From Blasia pusilla (Eukaryota > Marchantiophyta > Marchantiopsida > Blasiales), in assembly GCA_050084515.1 (NCBI GenBank), contig CM114275.1, forward strand, positions 2,914,001 through 2,978,000: 64,000 nt of DNA. Direction: 5' to 3'. Both the position numbers and the translations under genes were made by a program. Shown here in pieces: positions 34,380 through 46,219 of the stretch; positions within the stretch are counted from its first letter, which is position 1, and the number at the start of each line of letters is the position of its first letter. The notes below the pieces were generated by a model. That model did not search any database. It was not told the DNA's origin and saw only the letters and a program-made list of their open reading frames with translations.

Positions 34380-35450
34380 AGATGGAATGCCCTTGAGGAT
34401 GGTGGATGACAATGGGACAAAAATATAGGTGCTCAAAGAATTCCACAATTCTGTATGGGCAGGACACAGAGGTACTTGGGCAACTTTCACCAAGATAAAA
34501 GAGAGGCATTCGTGGAAAGGATTGTACAAGGATGTTGAGAGATATGTTGAGTCAAGTGTTGAATGTCAATTTCAATAAAAAATCAGGGTGAGAGATGGAC
34601 TTAAACCCACGTATCCTTTGTCTATTCATCATCAATGGGTTATAGATCTAGTTGTTGTGCCACTAGGTCTTTGGGGAATGCGTTTCCTAGTCCTAACACG
34701 TGAAGAGTGGTCCAACTTTATAAAAGGTAGGGCTTTACGAGCTAAAACAACAAAGCCTATATGTCATTTTATTCTAGAGGATATTTTTGCTCAATATGGG
34801 AGTGTCGGGAGAATCCGTGCAACGAGAGGTGAGTTGAATACGGAGGAAGCACGAGAGTTCTTCAAGAGGTATGGAGTCCAGCTGAGATTAACAACCTCCA
34901 TGAATTTGGAGGCAAGCGGCAAAAGAAAAAGGGGACATCCGCCAATCATTCAAGCATTGATAAAGGCGTGTGGAGAACGTTATGCTCATTGGCCTATATT
35001 GCTTCCATTTGCTTTATGGGCAGATAGAACCACTCACAGCACCGTTACAGGGTATATGCCTACAGAGTTGATGCTAGGTTAGAGCCAATAATGCCAGCAG
35101 AAGGAGATATTCCCACTTAGATGGGTTTGTCGTAGGAGGACAGGTTTGATAGGGAAGAGCTCCTGGTAATTCGAATGCAACAGCTTAAGCGGCAGGAAGA
35201 AGATTTCGAAGAATCATTAGTCAAAATGAAGGAAGCAAGGTTGAAAAATAATCAACGCTTCGACAAAACTCATCGACTTCGGAAGGAGCCTATAAGAGAA
35301 GGAGATTGGGTCTTGGTGCACGACAACAGCCTTGATAATCAGCATAGTACAAGTAAAAAATTTGCTCGTCGTTGGTTTAATCCATATACTATAGTCTTTA
35401 TTTTTCACAATGCCACTTATAAACTAGCTAGATGGCACAATTCTTAAGTT
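34380..35450 (+). pseudogene. Element B integrase
   Basis: A zinc-binding part at about 34430-34575 has EFHNSVWAGHRGTWAT followed by YVESSVECQF, in which the first Cys of the C-x2-C pair is Ser. The catalytic core at 34588-35082 has HHQWVIDLVVVPLG for the first Asp. The second block reads RATRGELN where the family usually has ADRGEL, so the second catalytic Asp is Thr. A conserved Glu lies in NLEASGKRKRGHPP. The C-terminal region at 35175-35447 has QRFDKTHRLR then GDWVLVHDNSL, typical of the DNA-binding tail. No chromodomain was seen. Confidence 0.8.
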
Positions 35451-35633
35451 GCCCATTGGAGGAAAAAGGATCAAAATTTTCCGTAGAGGTGAGGGATTTC
35501 TTGATTTCGACAAATCAGATCAATCTTTCTAGAGACATAGCAAAAATAAGGCTCAATAAAATAGCAACAAGTCTTGATGTTTATAGCACATACTAGAGGA
35601 TGTGCAAGTTTGGAGGAGATGGATGTCGTATAG

Positions 35634-35947
35634 TAAAATCATCCACTATGTAAACTCCTCTCTCATCAAGTGTAAGTGAGAGTTTTATTAGTATAAAGTA
35701 AATTAGCTTAGGAAAATAGAATTTTCATGTTTAAACCTCTTTATGGTGCCTCTTTTATGCGGGCCCAACTTTAGGAAAAGAGATAATAAATGAGACATGG
35801 GTTATAAAAATAAAATAGTGGGATTAGTGCTTTAATGAAAGAAAAACAAAAGTAGTCTTGGTTGATGGCTAGGGTAGTTGGGGTAGCTTGGAAGATATGA
35901 AGTGAGTACAGGAGGATATTTTGGAAGAGATAAGAGGTAATCTACTT
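35634..35947 (+). repeat. Element B 3' LTR, truncated
   Basis: It starts tgtcgtatag after a purine tract (35621-35633) and matches the first 310 bases of the other B LTRs. It stops abruptly where minus-strand copia RNase H sequence begins. Confidence 0.85.
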
Positions 35948-36425
35948 CTCTCAAGATCAATTTCTCATGCAAGCACTTTCTCTCTAATAAAATGATAGTG
36001 CACCTCAACATGCTTTGTACGAGCATGAAGTACAAGGTTATTAGCAAGCTTTATGCTACTAATATTATCTGCATATATTACACTAGGTCCTTAGTTACTA
36101 ACACCAATTTCAACAAGTAATTAATGAATCCACACCGCCTCACAAGCTGCATTGGTTGCTCCTCTTCAAAGAAACAAGTGTAGGTTGCTTCTTTGAAGCC
36201 CAACTTATAGCCGCGCTTCACAAAGTAAATGAATAACCAGATTTGGAGTGTCGATCAGACACATTTACTAGCCAATCAGCATCTGTGAATCCCTGTAATT
36301 GAAAACTCGGAGAAGGTTAAAATTGAAGCCCGAATTGAATAGAGAATTTCATATACCGCATAATCCTCCTCAAAGCATCAAGATGAGGTTTTTGAAGTGC
36401 TTGCATAAAGTGGCTCACTAGGCCT
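35948..36425 (-). pseudogene. Ty1/copia RNase H fragment
   Basis: Minus-strand translation gives HFMQALQKPHLDALRRI, then FTDADWLVN with the RNase H Asp, then VIYADNISSIKLANN, and finally HARTKHVEVHYHFIREKVL, the standard end of copia RNase H. A few stops are present. It could be the missing 3' part of the copia element at 38690-41826, which ends just before this region. Confidence 0.85.
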
Positions 36426-37350
36426 GTCGCGACCCTCATAACCAAACAAGCGCCAAGCAGAACATCCGAACTCTAGCGAGCTCACGCTAGGATGGTTTGC
36501 GCTTTGGGAGTTGAGGAAACACAAAGGCGATCGTTTCAAGTGTTGCATGTGTTGTGGTCGTGACCAGGAAACCGGAACCAAATGCGGTACTCACTCTTGA
36601 GAGAAGTCAAGTCTTGGAGGAGATGCGGCCAAGGGATGAAAACCAGACTTGATACGCGGGCAGCGTTTGGGAGTTTTCGACTGTACTTTTGACCATAACT
36701 TTGAGTCCCAAGAAGAATTTGGGACAAGTAAGGTAGCGTTGGAAAGCTTGTGTCAAGTCGGTTCCAACGCATCAAAGACTTTTGCAAATGTTTGCGCAAA
36801 GGGTGAGATATGGGCCAAAACCAACTGTAAGAGGAGTCAGGTTGAGGGCCAAAAAGATGGGCCCGGGTGGTCTTTCCCAAAGGTAGGGGGATCCCGGAGT
36901 TTCCCTGTAGTACTAGTAAAGGGAAAAGGTCTCCAAGAGTGCTTGGGACTTGAACCCCACTTTGGGCGCCGCGGGGCGACCCAAGGGCACGGAACGGATC
37001 GTGAGTTCGGTGTTGGGCTTCAAAATCCAAACCGAGTTCAATAGAGGGATTTCGGAGATCCCTATTGGATTCCAACTTGTGACTCATATTGTTGAGTCTT
37101 GATTAGGGGCTCATGCGAGGTCCGTTAGAGAGTTGGGATCGCTAGGCGCGCAAACGCCGTTTTAGGTGCTTGGACTAACCAAAAAGTTTGTCCCAAGTCT
37201 CGGAAGGCTTGCCCGTGTTGGGAACCTAGGAATGAGGGAAGGTTGAGCTTGATGAGATGCCGAGTTGAGGACTCGGTGGGTTGGAAGGCCGCTTGACCCA
37301 AAGCCAGACTAATGTGAGTGCGTTTGGGTGTAGGTTGGCAATGAGAGCGT
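36426..37350. other. Unassigned segment between copia fragment and B-type LTR
   Basis: Overlapping frames of 131 and 183 codons on opposite strands show no recognisable domain. Base composition is GC-richer than its neighbours and resembles gypsy LTR or leader DNA, but no second copy was found in the window. Confidence 0.35.
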
Positions 37351-37930
37351 TGTCGTATAGTAAAATCAACTAGTGTGTAAACTCTTTCCTCGTTAAGTGT
37401 TAAATAGAGTTTTATTAGTATTAAGAAAATTAGCTTAGGAAAAGGAAATTCCCATATTTAAACCTCTTTATGGTGCCTCTTTTATGCGGGCCCAACTTTA
37501 GGAAAAGAGGTAATAAATAAAAGACTTTATAAAAGTAAAGTAGTGAGGTTGGTGCTTTAATGAAAAGAAAAAGTAGACTTGGTTGGTGGCTAGGTTAGTT
37601 GGGGTAATTTGAAAAATAACAAGTGGGTAAAAGAGGATATTTTGGAAGAGATAAGAGGAAATCTACTTGTGTCAAAATGTGATTGGCTAAGTCTTGAGAG
37701 GAAGCCATGTGGCACAAGATAAGATTAGTTCTATTTTGTACTCTTGTGGATCTCTTGTGAGTATATAAAGAGGAGGGACCTTCAAGGGTTCATCACCTTC
37801 TATTCCACATCTTGAGTCTCTGGTGTCACTCTTGAGTGTATGGCTTTGGGATTGCTTGTTCTTCCAATGAGAGTGGATAACCCCTCTTGGGAGAGTAACT
37901 TGACCATGGTCCATTCTTCGAGAGGTTTCT

Positions 37931-37967
<37 letters not shown>

Positions 37968-38525
37968 TGTGGAGATGAGAGGTTTGTCACCTTAGAGGAT
38001 TTTAGTCATACTAAAATAGAGAATGTTTTGGCTTGTTACTTTCTCAATGAAAGTGGATTACCCCTCTTGGGAGAATAACTCCGCCAAAACCCATTCTTGA
38101 GGAGAGTAGAGGATGTCTATCAAGCATGGATAGGGGTGGAGCACGAGTTGTGCCAGACTTTCCTTTCCTCAATCCATACCATGTCAAGACACTCTTTGTA
38201 GATAGGCACTAGTTCACTCGCTATTTAGTTTATCACTCTGGGGAGCCGTTCATGAACCAGGTCATTCAATCTCCAACTCCGGTCATCCTTCCTACCATCA
38301 CATATGGAAGGACATGGGATTGTACTTTATATGTCCTTATATAGCAATCCATGGACGTCAATAGGCCTGCTCAAGTAGGGTTTAACATTAGTTGGCTATC
38401 TTCCTCATGTACAAGCGTAAAGTAGTTTATATGGATTTTATAGTTAGGAATTTCGGGGTCCGATGTTACGAAGAAGTGATCGCCTCGGCACTTCCATTTG
38501 TGATACCTGTGGTGAGAGAATGGAG
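37351..38525 (+). mobile_element. Second B-type copy: LTR plus leader only
   Basis: A complete B-type LTR (37351-37840, TATA box gtatataaag at 37761-37770) is followed by leader sequence to about 38525, including a (GT)n tract (37934-37966). It also carries the conserved small ORF (38119-38350; one Trp codon changed to TAG near 38210) and a downstream block YKRKVVYMDFIVRNFG, then YEEVIASALPFVIPVV (about 38408-38520). No gag-pol follows, and minus-strand copia sequence begins soon after, so this is a truncated element rather than a solo LTR. Confidence 0.75.
37934..37966. repeat. (GT)n microsatellite
   Basis: About 16 GT units lie in the leader of the second B-type copy. The element B leader at about 29754-29765 has only a gtgtgg remnant at this place. 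Confidence 0.95.
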
Positions 38526-38689
38526 AGTATACATAATAATTTTTTATTGAAAAAGGAGAACTTCTTAGAGGGTTCACCTTGTATCGACCACGTCTGCCGC
38601 AACTAGAAGGCATGCCCTTACTCGAAGAAAGGCTCTCAACACGACAGCGTGTCCGACTGAATGTACACTTCCATAACACTAAGATTAAC

Positions 38690-39400
38690 GTTCAAGGAGA
38701 GTAGACGCACGACATGGGCCAACACCATAACTCAAATCTGATCAGGTTATAGTTAGATAGATCAAACTTCCAACCATGCGCCTGTACATATTAGAATCTG
38801 CAAGCAACTCGCCTTCATCCACTCTTTGCTTCATACTCTGGTCCAACGGTGTAGAGATTGGCTTACAAGCCGTCATACCATATTTTGAAAGTATATGAAG
38901 AGCACATTATTGTTATAGTAACCATATGCTCTCTCCAACCTTGATAAACTCAATATCAAGGAAGTACTTGAGTTCTCCCAAGTCCTTCATATCAAATTGT
39001 GCTTGTAACTTAAGCTAGACTTGTTGTACCATTTCTTTAGTACTCCTAATAATTAGGAGATCGTCAACCAATAGCTTCCATACCAGAAGGTATATCAACC
39101 AACACCCATGTCTGTTGATGTCTTAATGCAGCAAACTCTTCCTCCATAGCTTCAATCCATTCGACTTTACTTGCACCTTCTTCAAAACAACTCGGCTCCT
39201 GTTCTTGAAGGGTAGTCATCATATATGCATTATGTGTCGCAAGGAAACCTTCATTTATGAATCTATGAACTGGATGTGTAACTCTACTTGATCTACGAAG
39301 TTGTTGTTCAGAGGTAGATGCCTCTGACACCTGACTCGAGCTCTGACTAGTGTCAACAAATTGAATACGTACTCTTCTCGTCCATGGACTCACAGATTTA
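38690..39400 (-). pseudogene. Copia reverse transcriptase, internally deleted
   Basis: The N-terminal approach is at 39064-39393 (RRSSRVTHP, then EWIEAMEEEFAALRHQQTWVL). It joins at about 39064 to WLVDDLLII, the YVDD active-site strand, so about 200 residues of RT fingers and palm are missing. After the YVDD block come DMKDLGELKYFLDIEFI and GMTACKPISTPLDQSM, ending near 38690. Confidence 0.85.
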
Positions 39401-40450
39401 ACTGATGAATCTTAGACCTCTCTTAATCCCGCACTAGTACTTGGGGAAGTTGAAGGCAATATCTGTTGGTTTACAATCATATTCTCCCCCTCAATAGACA
39501 AGTTTAGAGGTGGAATAAGCTCAGATGGAGCATACCATGACTCTAGCTCATCAAAGACGACATCCCGATAATAATAAGCTGCCTAGAGGATGGAATGTAG
39601 CAGTTATACCCCTTAGTTCCATCAGCATAGCCAATGAAGATACATCTTTCAGACTTGGGGTCTAATTTCTCACGTCTCTCAGAAGGAACATGAGCATAAC
39701 AAATACATCCAAATACTTTTAAGAAGGAAAAATCAGGTTTATTTCTTGTGAAGACATCGAATGGAGTTTAATCATGAACTCCTAATGTTGGAGTTCGGTT
39801 AATTAAGAAGACTACACATGCTACAGCCTTTGCCCAATACATCTTAGGCATGTTCTTCTCATTCAACATAGCTTGTGCCGCTTCAGCAATATGTCAATTC
39901 TTCCTCTGAGCCACTCCATTTTGTTGTGGAGTGTAACGGCAAGTCACTTGACGCTGGATGCTATTCTGACGTAAATAGTCATCAAACTCTGTTGAAAGAT
40001 ACTCTCCTCCTCCGTCACAATACAATTTCAGAATGTATTCTCCAGTCTGCTTCTCTACTAGAATTCTGAATGTTTGGAACATTGAGAATATCTCTGACTT
40101 GGCTTTCAGAAAGTATACCCATATATACCTAGAGAAGTCATCAATAAATTAAACAAAGTATTGGAAAACACTAAGGCTTTGTTGTGATACTGTTCACATA
40201 TCACTGTGGATCAACTCCAATATCCTAGATGCTCTTCTACCTTGCTTTGGAAAAGGAAATCTAGCTTGTTTTCCAAATTAGCAAGCAAGACATACCTCTA
40301 ATGTAGTAGAACTCGCTAATTTAGAGAGTCCTATTACTATATTAGATGATGAAAGACTTTGTAATCTTTGAAGATTCATATGTCCAATTCTTTTATGCCA
40401 CACATTCAGATCTGTGACTTGTTGGCCAATTTGACCATACATTGATTTTG
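39400..40450 (-). pseudogene. Copia integrase
   Basis: The zinc-binding domain shows WHKRIGHMN followed by CLAC (about 40290-40410). Catalytic blocks are ILELIHSDM (first Asp), LYCDGGGEYLS (second Asp, near 40015) and TPQQNGVAQRKN (near 39900), where the usual catalytic Glu of GVAERKN is Gln. The C-terminal part includes FLKVFGCICYAHVP. Stops occur at several places. The Glu-to-Gln change alone would inactivate strand transfer. Confidence 0.88.
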
Positions 40451-40574
40451 AATCTCTAGCATAGAAACATCGAATTTGAACATTTTGCCATATCTAGTTC
40501 CTTTGGCTATTGTAGTCTAGTCATCCATTGTTTCAATGAAAATAACGATCTGCGTTGAACTTCACTTGATAACC

Positions 40575-41826
40575 CTATTCTCTTATCTGTCCTAGAGAGA
40601 TCAGGTTTCTTGCAATGGTAGGAACATAGAGAACATTTCCAATAGCACAAAGACCATCTGATGCTATTGGAACTTTACCAGTATGCGTGATATGATGTTG
40701 AGTGTCATCTCCTGTGAGCACAATTACAGGATCTTTCACCGGCTCCAAACTGCTAAACAATTTAGCTTGTGAGATCATGTGATTTGATGCACCAGAGTCA
40801 ATGTACCAATCTACTGTCGAGTCTTTCTTGACCAATGCTCCCATATGATGAGTCATTACCAACAGATGCTCCGTTTGTGAATGTTGTTGTTCTTGGTACT
40901 CCTCTTGGTGTTGTTGCTCCACATAGTTTTGTTGTTGTAAGGCTCCTGTTCTCATATCTGCCTTCTTCTTGAAGCAAAACTTTGCATAGTGATCCTTTAT
41001 CCCACAGTAATTGCAAGATCCAAGGACCCTCTGCTGTTGACCTTGACCCCAACGGTTTCCACCATCATCACCTTGTGATTGTGTGTGATACTCGTTCGTA
41101 GTTGATTGAGTGACATTATATTGAGTGCCTCTTCCTCCATATGCTTGATATCCACCACGACCACGGAAGTTTCTGCCACTACCCCTGCCTCTGTTTGATT
41201 CATAACCTGCAAATAGCGCACTCTCTTTGTAGACTAGACAAGCTACCACTGCCTACTAGGCGCATCTCTTCACTGATTAACAGAGGGACTAACTCTTGAA
41301 AGGTTGGATACTTCTCTCTCACAAAGATAGAGGTCTCAAAGGACTTATAATCCTTTGGAAGGCCTTGAAGAGTGAACAAGATCAAATCATCATCTTCTAC
41401 TATCACTCCAATGTTATTCAACTGATCAACAATATGTCTGATACTCAAAATATAATCATTGATGCTCTGCGATCCTTTCCTCACTTCGTTTGATTGTTGT
41501 TTCAAATGAAGCTTTTTGGCCTTTGTAGATGTCTGGAACATGTTTTCCAATACATCCCACGCCTCCTTTGGAGTATCAACATCTTGAATGTAACCTATCA
41601 TTGGCGAACTGATCATTATTGAAATGTAGTGGATTACTTGCCTTACACGTTTGTCCCAAGCGCGAACATTCAAGTCTGTTGCATCACCTTCTAGCTTGGC
41701 CTCATCAATTGTGACAAGCTCCTATAGTTCTTCACCCATGAGAATTTTTTTCATGCGAAACTTCCAGACATTATAATTCTGCTTATCTAGCTTCTCGCAT
41801 GTGATTGCTGTTGAGGAATACTCCAT
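40575..41826 (-). pseudogene. Copia gag, nucleocapsid and protease
   Basis: The gag core runs from 41826 to about 41200 with one stop near 41727 (after MGEEL) and contains DVDTPKEAWDVLENMFQT and FTLQGLPKDYKSFETSI, typical UBN2-type gag. A Gly/Arg-rich linker leads to a CCHC zinc knuckle (CNYCGIKDHYAKFC, near 40980). The retropepsin block WYIDSGASNHMI (near 40800) has an intact D-S-G. The end (VLYVPTIARNLISLGQI) leads into the GAG-pre-integrase region. Confidence 0.92.
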
Positions 41827-43314
41827 GACGAACGATTTCACTCACAAAAACGTAATTTCAGGCTTTCTACTGCTCCAATTGAAGCATAGACCACTCCTAC
41901 ATAGAAATTGACCTGAAATTTGCCAAAATTGATCAGCAATATGAAAGTTCTAGTCGAAATTGGCCTGTAGAGAGCAAACTGCACAACTTTTCTTCACTAA
42001 TTGCACTTTCCTATACTAAAACTCCTACTACAAGAGCTCAGAATGTCAGAATCAAGCAATTTTGGGTATGTTGGAAAGCTCTCGACGAGCTCTACAAGAC
42101 AAATAGAACTAGCCTATGGCATCATTCTTGCCGATAGACTAACTGTGATTAACTAACCTTAATTAAGATAATCGTGCTTAACCGACTAACCAAGATTAAG
42201 CTTCTCTACTACGTGTGAGTACCAAATATAGCAGTTTAGGTGTCTCATGAGCTTGACTGTAACTCAACCTTCAATAGATGTGTGGGAACAAATCTGCACC
42301 GTTGTATCAAAATCTTGATATTTTAAATTAAAATCATGATTTTTAAATTAGAATCTTTATTTTTTACTTTTTGAAAAATCATTTTATTTCTTTTTTAGAC
42401 TTTTCAATTCTCAAAAGAAATATATTAAGTTTTTCAAATTTATTCCGAAACTAGGGTCTTATTTTCAAATCTTAATCATTTTACAAATAGGGTCTTATTT
42501 TAAAATATTAACTTTTTTTATTAAAATCTCTACTTATTTATTTTTTAAATTTATTTCATTCCTTTTGTAGACTTTTCAATTCTTTAAAAAAATCTCTTAA
42601 ATTTTTTTAATTTATTTATGTACTAGGGTCCTATTTTAAAACCAAGAAAATACAAAAAAAATTACTCTCCTCGCAATGATTTTTTGAAATTGAAAAATAT
42701 TATACACTTATTGGGAAAAATTGATCTATTCCACTATCATTTCACTCTTTATGTTTTTCTTATCTTATGCTTTTATACTAACTTTTTTGGCACTTACCAT
42801 TCATATTTTATAGATGGCTTCGTCGAGTCGCACATTTGTGGAATTGGAGAGACAACCGCTCGCTGTTATCACAAATACAATAGCTCCAACACAAAATTCT
42901 ACAAGACAAGTTGGTGCATTGAAGCACACTTCTTCAAATTTCTATTTCTGCCATATCTTTGACCGTTGAATTTCTTTACATGTCAACAATTTCTTCACAA
43001 GTTTAATACTTGCACATTTCATTCGCAGAATTCCTTTTCCTTCGAACCGTACGTATTTACGTGACTTTCAAAAATTGATGCGTGCAAAGGCTCAACAAAG
43101 AAGGCGTGCCCATCGTAAGGGAATTTTAGGAAGTCGGAGAAACAACGAACATTGAGTCATCACTAAAACATCTCCAACGTCAGTCCACTATATAAGGTGC
43201 ACATGGAACATGTCAATATTCTACAATTCATACTACTTTTCACTAATTTCATTTCTCTGTTTCCAAATATTTGTTCTTCCAGACTTTTCATTCCATCGAA
43301 TCCTATAGATATAC
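41827..43314. other. Copia leader, then AT-rich DNA with a tandem duplication
   Basis: Just upstream of copia gag lies the probable leader; the copia 5' LTR was not delimited because its partner is lost. At 42372-42460 and 42546-42636 an AT-rich block (both ending in tagggtcttatttt-like sequence) is repeated at a spacing of about 175 bases. Small lysine- and arginine-rich frames at 43076-43140 precede the Helitron Rep region. Confidence 0.5.
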
Positions 43315-46186
43315 GTGGTATTCGGAAGTTTCTACGTGGTAAAGCCCAAAAACAAAAAAGAGCCAACCGCATTGATAAGATGGAAGCTCTTAGAGAAAGA
43401 AAAAGACTCTACAATGGTGAGTACAGTAAGAGAAAGAATAGGCTTTTACTTCAACCTAAGTCTACTTTCTTACCTTAGGCTATTCAAAAAATTCCACATA
43501 TGGAGACTATTGGAAGTCCATTGATAAGGTCATAATCATGATGCCCCGTTCATGCTCTCTTTTTCTTTATCATTTCTCTATTATTGAGGAGTTTGTGTTA
43601 GTATTTTGTTTATTCTTTGCTCTATTCCTTATGTGATCTTTGAGTTCCTTTGTTTCCCAAGCCTTCTAGTGAGGATGGAGTTATGGCAGAAGCAAATGAT
43701 ATCATTCCTTATGAAGATAGAGAGGATGAAATTATTCAAAATGTTGATACCATTGAAGGGATTAAAGTTGCCACTTATATCGAGCCAACATTTGACTTAC
43801 CCAACAATGGAGTCCATGAAGCATCTACAACTGGGCTAACTACTTTTGTGATACCAAGAGTTGAGTTACTCCCATCTTTACTTCAAGTCATCGACAATTT
43901 TTGAGTATATCGCAATGTTGAAGAAAATGTTATTGAATATGTCTTCCGAGCAGAAACGACCCCTGCGCTAGATGCTTCTACAATTTTTCCTTCTTTTGGC
44001 GTTAATAGGGTTGCTAGAGTAAATACATTGCTAAATGTTGCAAGAAAGCCAAACTTCCAAGAAAGTGATATTAGGAAGTTGCGACTTCAAAGGAGTTTGA
44101 ATCGTACCACTCGTCATCATACTTTGGGTTCCATGACGGAAACATGCCCCTCATGCAGTGCTTTGCATTGGAAATGTGAAATGGTGAGAGGTACGAAGTT
44201 TCGCCACTCACCATTTGGTATGTGTTGTGATCATGGGAGAATAAGTTTTCCCCTCTTGAAAAACTTCTCCTCCATTCTTGAAATCGTTAATTTCGGGAGT
44301 GGATCCTAGAAGTCTTCATTTTCTTACTTATGCTCAAGCTTACAACTGTTCACTTCAACTAGCTTCTACTAGAGTGCATGTAAATAAACAAGTTGGTGGT
44401 GTTGGACACTTTAGGGTCCAAGGTGGGATCTATCATTCTATTGGACCTTTACATCATGATATCGGGGCTCATCCTCAATTTGCCCAACTCTACATTCATG
44501 ATAGTGCAAATGAATTGGAGACTTATGGAAGGGTTATATCTACATCTTCTCATCTTAATCTTGACATATTGAAAGGCCTACAAGAGATGCTACAAGAATG
44601 CAATCCATATGTCAAGATCTTTTGGCATAAAGCATATGAAGCAAGCAACATTGATATGCAAATCATCCTAAAGGCAAGTAAGAGAGTTCTTGATGCGAAG
44701 CGTTATAATTTACCATCTGCTTCTAAGGTTGCTGCTATTTTACCAAGGGATGGAAGTGAGCAGGTTGAACATCGAGATATAGTCGTACAAACACATGGAG
44801 GAGGAGTGAGGCGTATATCCGACCTGAATGAAGCATACATTCCATTGCACTTTATTTTGTTATTTATGTATGGTGAAGAAGGATGGCATCTCAGAATATC
44901 CTTCGGAATATTGCAAGGCCAAGCAAGATCAGAACATCCTAGAAGATTAAATCATCGTGAGGAGGAAGATACCGAACCTTCTGATGACTATAGCGATGTG
45001 GATAGACATCATGGTGATATATTTGAGGAGAGAAGGAAGAAGAATGTTACGACCTTGCAATTTGCATGTTTTTTACTTCAAACGCGAATTGGAGATGAAG
45101 ATGATAATTAATTGTTACGATTTGGTCGACTTACCCAAGAATATATGGTTGACCTTTATGCTACTGTAGAGATGCAATGACTATCATGGGTACGCTTAAA
45201 TCAGAAGGAGTTGAGGGCTGAATTACATCAAGGTGTGAAGGATGCCATGCATTGACATGATGGTGATTGTCGAAGGTTTGAAAGACGCATTGTATTGCAA
45301 TATTTTGTTACTGGGGATCCACTTCATATGCATCAACAGTATCAGGATGCTATGGCAATTGTTAGACATTTGGGAAAACCTGATTACATTTTGACCATGA
45401 AATGCAATCCTAAGTGGGACGAGATTACCTCTGCCTTATTGCCCGGTCAAAAAGCAGTAGACCAACCATATTTAGTGGCGTAGGTTTGTGAGAAGAAAAA
45501 GGAGTTGTTACGACTTCTTATCAACAAGAAAATATTGGGTCAAGTTGTAAGATGCATTCATGGGGTGGAATTTCAAAAGAGATGTCTTCTATATGTGCAT
45601 GTACTTATTATATTAGATCAAGAGGATAAATCACGTACATCTTTAGATTATGACCGTATCATTTCCGCAAAAACCCCTAATTAGTTTAACCATCCCATAC
45701 TTTACTCTATTGTGGCTAATTGTATGATTTATATGCCATGTGGAGCATTAAATAAAAATGCTCCATGCATGGATAAGGAGACTAAAAAGTGTACAAAAGA
45801 CTGCCTAAAGCTTTTGCTGCAATACTACAGAGACAAAAGATGGTTATCCAATCTATCAAAGGTCAGAATCTATCGATCTTGGTGAATCTTCATTTATTCT
45901 TGACCATATAATTTGACATCTTCATTAATTCTTATCTGATGTTTTTGTAGATCGAAGAATGGGAGAGCAATAATTAAGTGCGAGCATTCATAGGATAATT
46001 GTTGGGTGGTGCCCTACAATCCTATGTTGTGCACCCTTTTTGATTGTCATATTAATTTGGAGATCATAAGTAGTGTTTCTACAATCAAGTACTTATATAA
46101 GTATGTATATAAGGGATCTCATGTAGTGTCATATAAGTTGGGGAAGGATACGGATACATCAACTGCAATTGATGTATCATAACTTT
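43315..46186 (+). pseudogene. Helitron Rep (rolling-circle replicase) half
   Basis: Blocks follow Helitron protein order. A basic N-terminal stretch (KFLRGKAQKQKRANRIDK, 43330-43400) is followed by a zinc-finger-like CPSCSALHWKCE (near 44145-44180). The Helitron_like_N region spans 44300-45080 (FRVQGGIYHSIGPL, then QFAQLYIHDSANELE, then LLFMYGEEGWH) and continues with GDPLHMHQQYQDAMAIV and ILTMKCNPKWDEI (45310-45425). At 45585-45600 the HUH motif reads Y-V-H instead of His-x-His. The two-tyrosine block KYLYKYVYKG lies at 46086-46116. The match ends at about 46186 and no helicase follows. Numerous stops mark it as dead. Confidence 0.9.
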
Positions 46187-46219
46187 GAAAAACTCTATAC
46201 TCATCTAGGATGGGTGTAG

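Larger units (their letters stand above)
23514..35947 (+). mobile_element. Ty3/gypsy element B, split by nested element A
   Basis: The 5' LTR (23514-23825 plus 29473-29661) is interrupted by element A. The leader is 29662-30324, repeat R copy 2 is 30325-31178, and decayed gag-pol occupies about 31200-35450. A purine tract (tggaggagatgga) precedes the 3' LTR that starts at 35634 with tgtcgtatag and is cut at about 35947 where copia sequence begins. The LTRs share the phrase tcgtatagtaaaatca and differ at scattered positions, so insertion was not recent. Element order protease-RT-RNase H-integrase is gypsy type. All coding parts contain stops or frameshifts. Confidence 0.8.
38690..41826 (-). 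mobile_element. Ty1/copia element, truncated
   Basis: Read on the minus strand, gag starts with ATG at 41826-41824 (MEYSSTAITCEKLDKQNY), followed by zinc knuckle, protease, integrase and a partial reverse transcriptase. The order protease-integrase-RT defines copia. A deletion joins the RT N-terminus to its active-site block near 39064. The 3' end (rest of RT, RNase H, LTR) is missing here; a matching RNase H lies at 35948-36425. Stops occur in most domains. Confidence 0.9.

Noticed and set aside
37351-38525. 1.2-kb solo LTR
   Set aside because: Only the first ~490 bases match the element B 3' LTR; the rest corresponds to the leader that follows the 5' LTR.
40798-41221. Two extra minus-strand frames overlapping copia gag
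   Set aside because: The main gag frame contains the zinc knuckle and protease; the others are shifted shadows.
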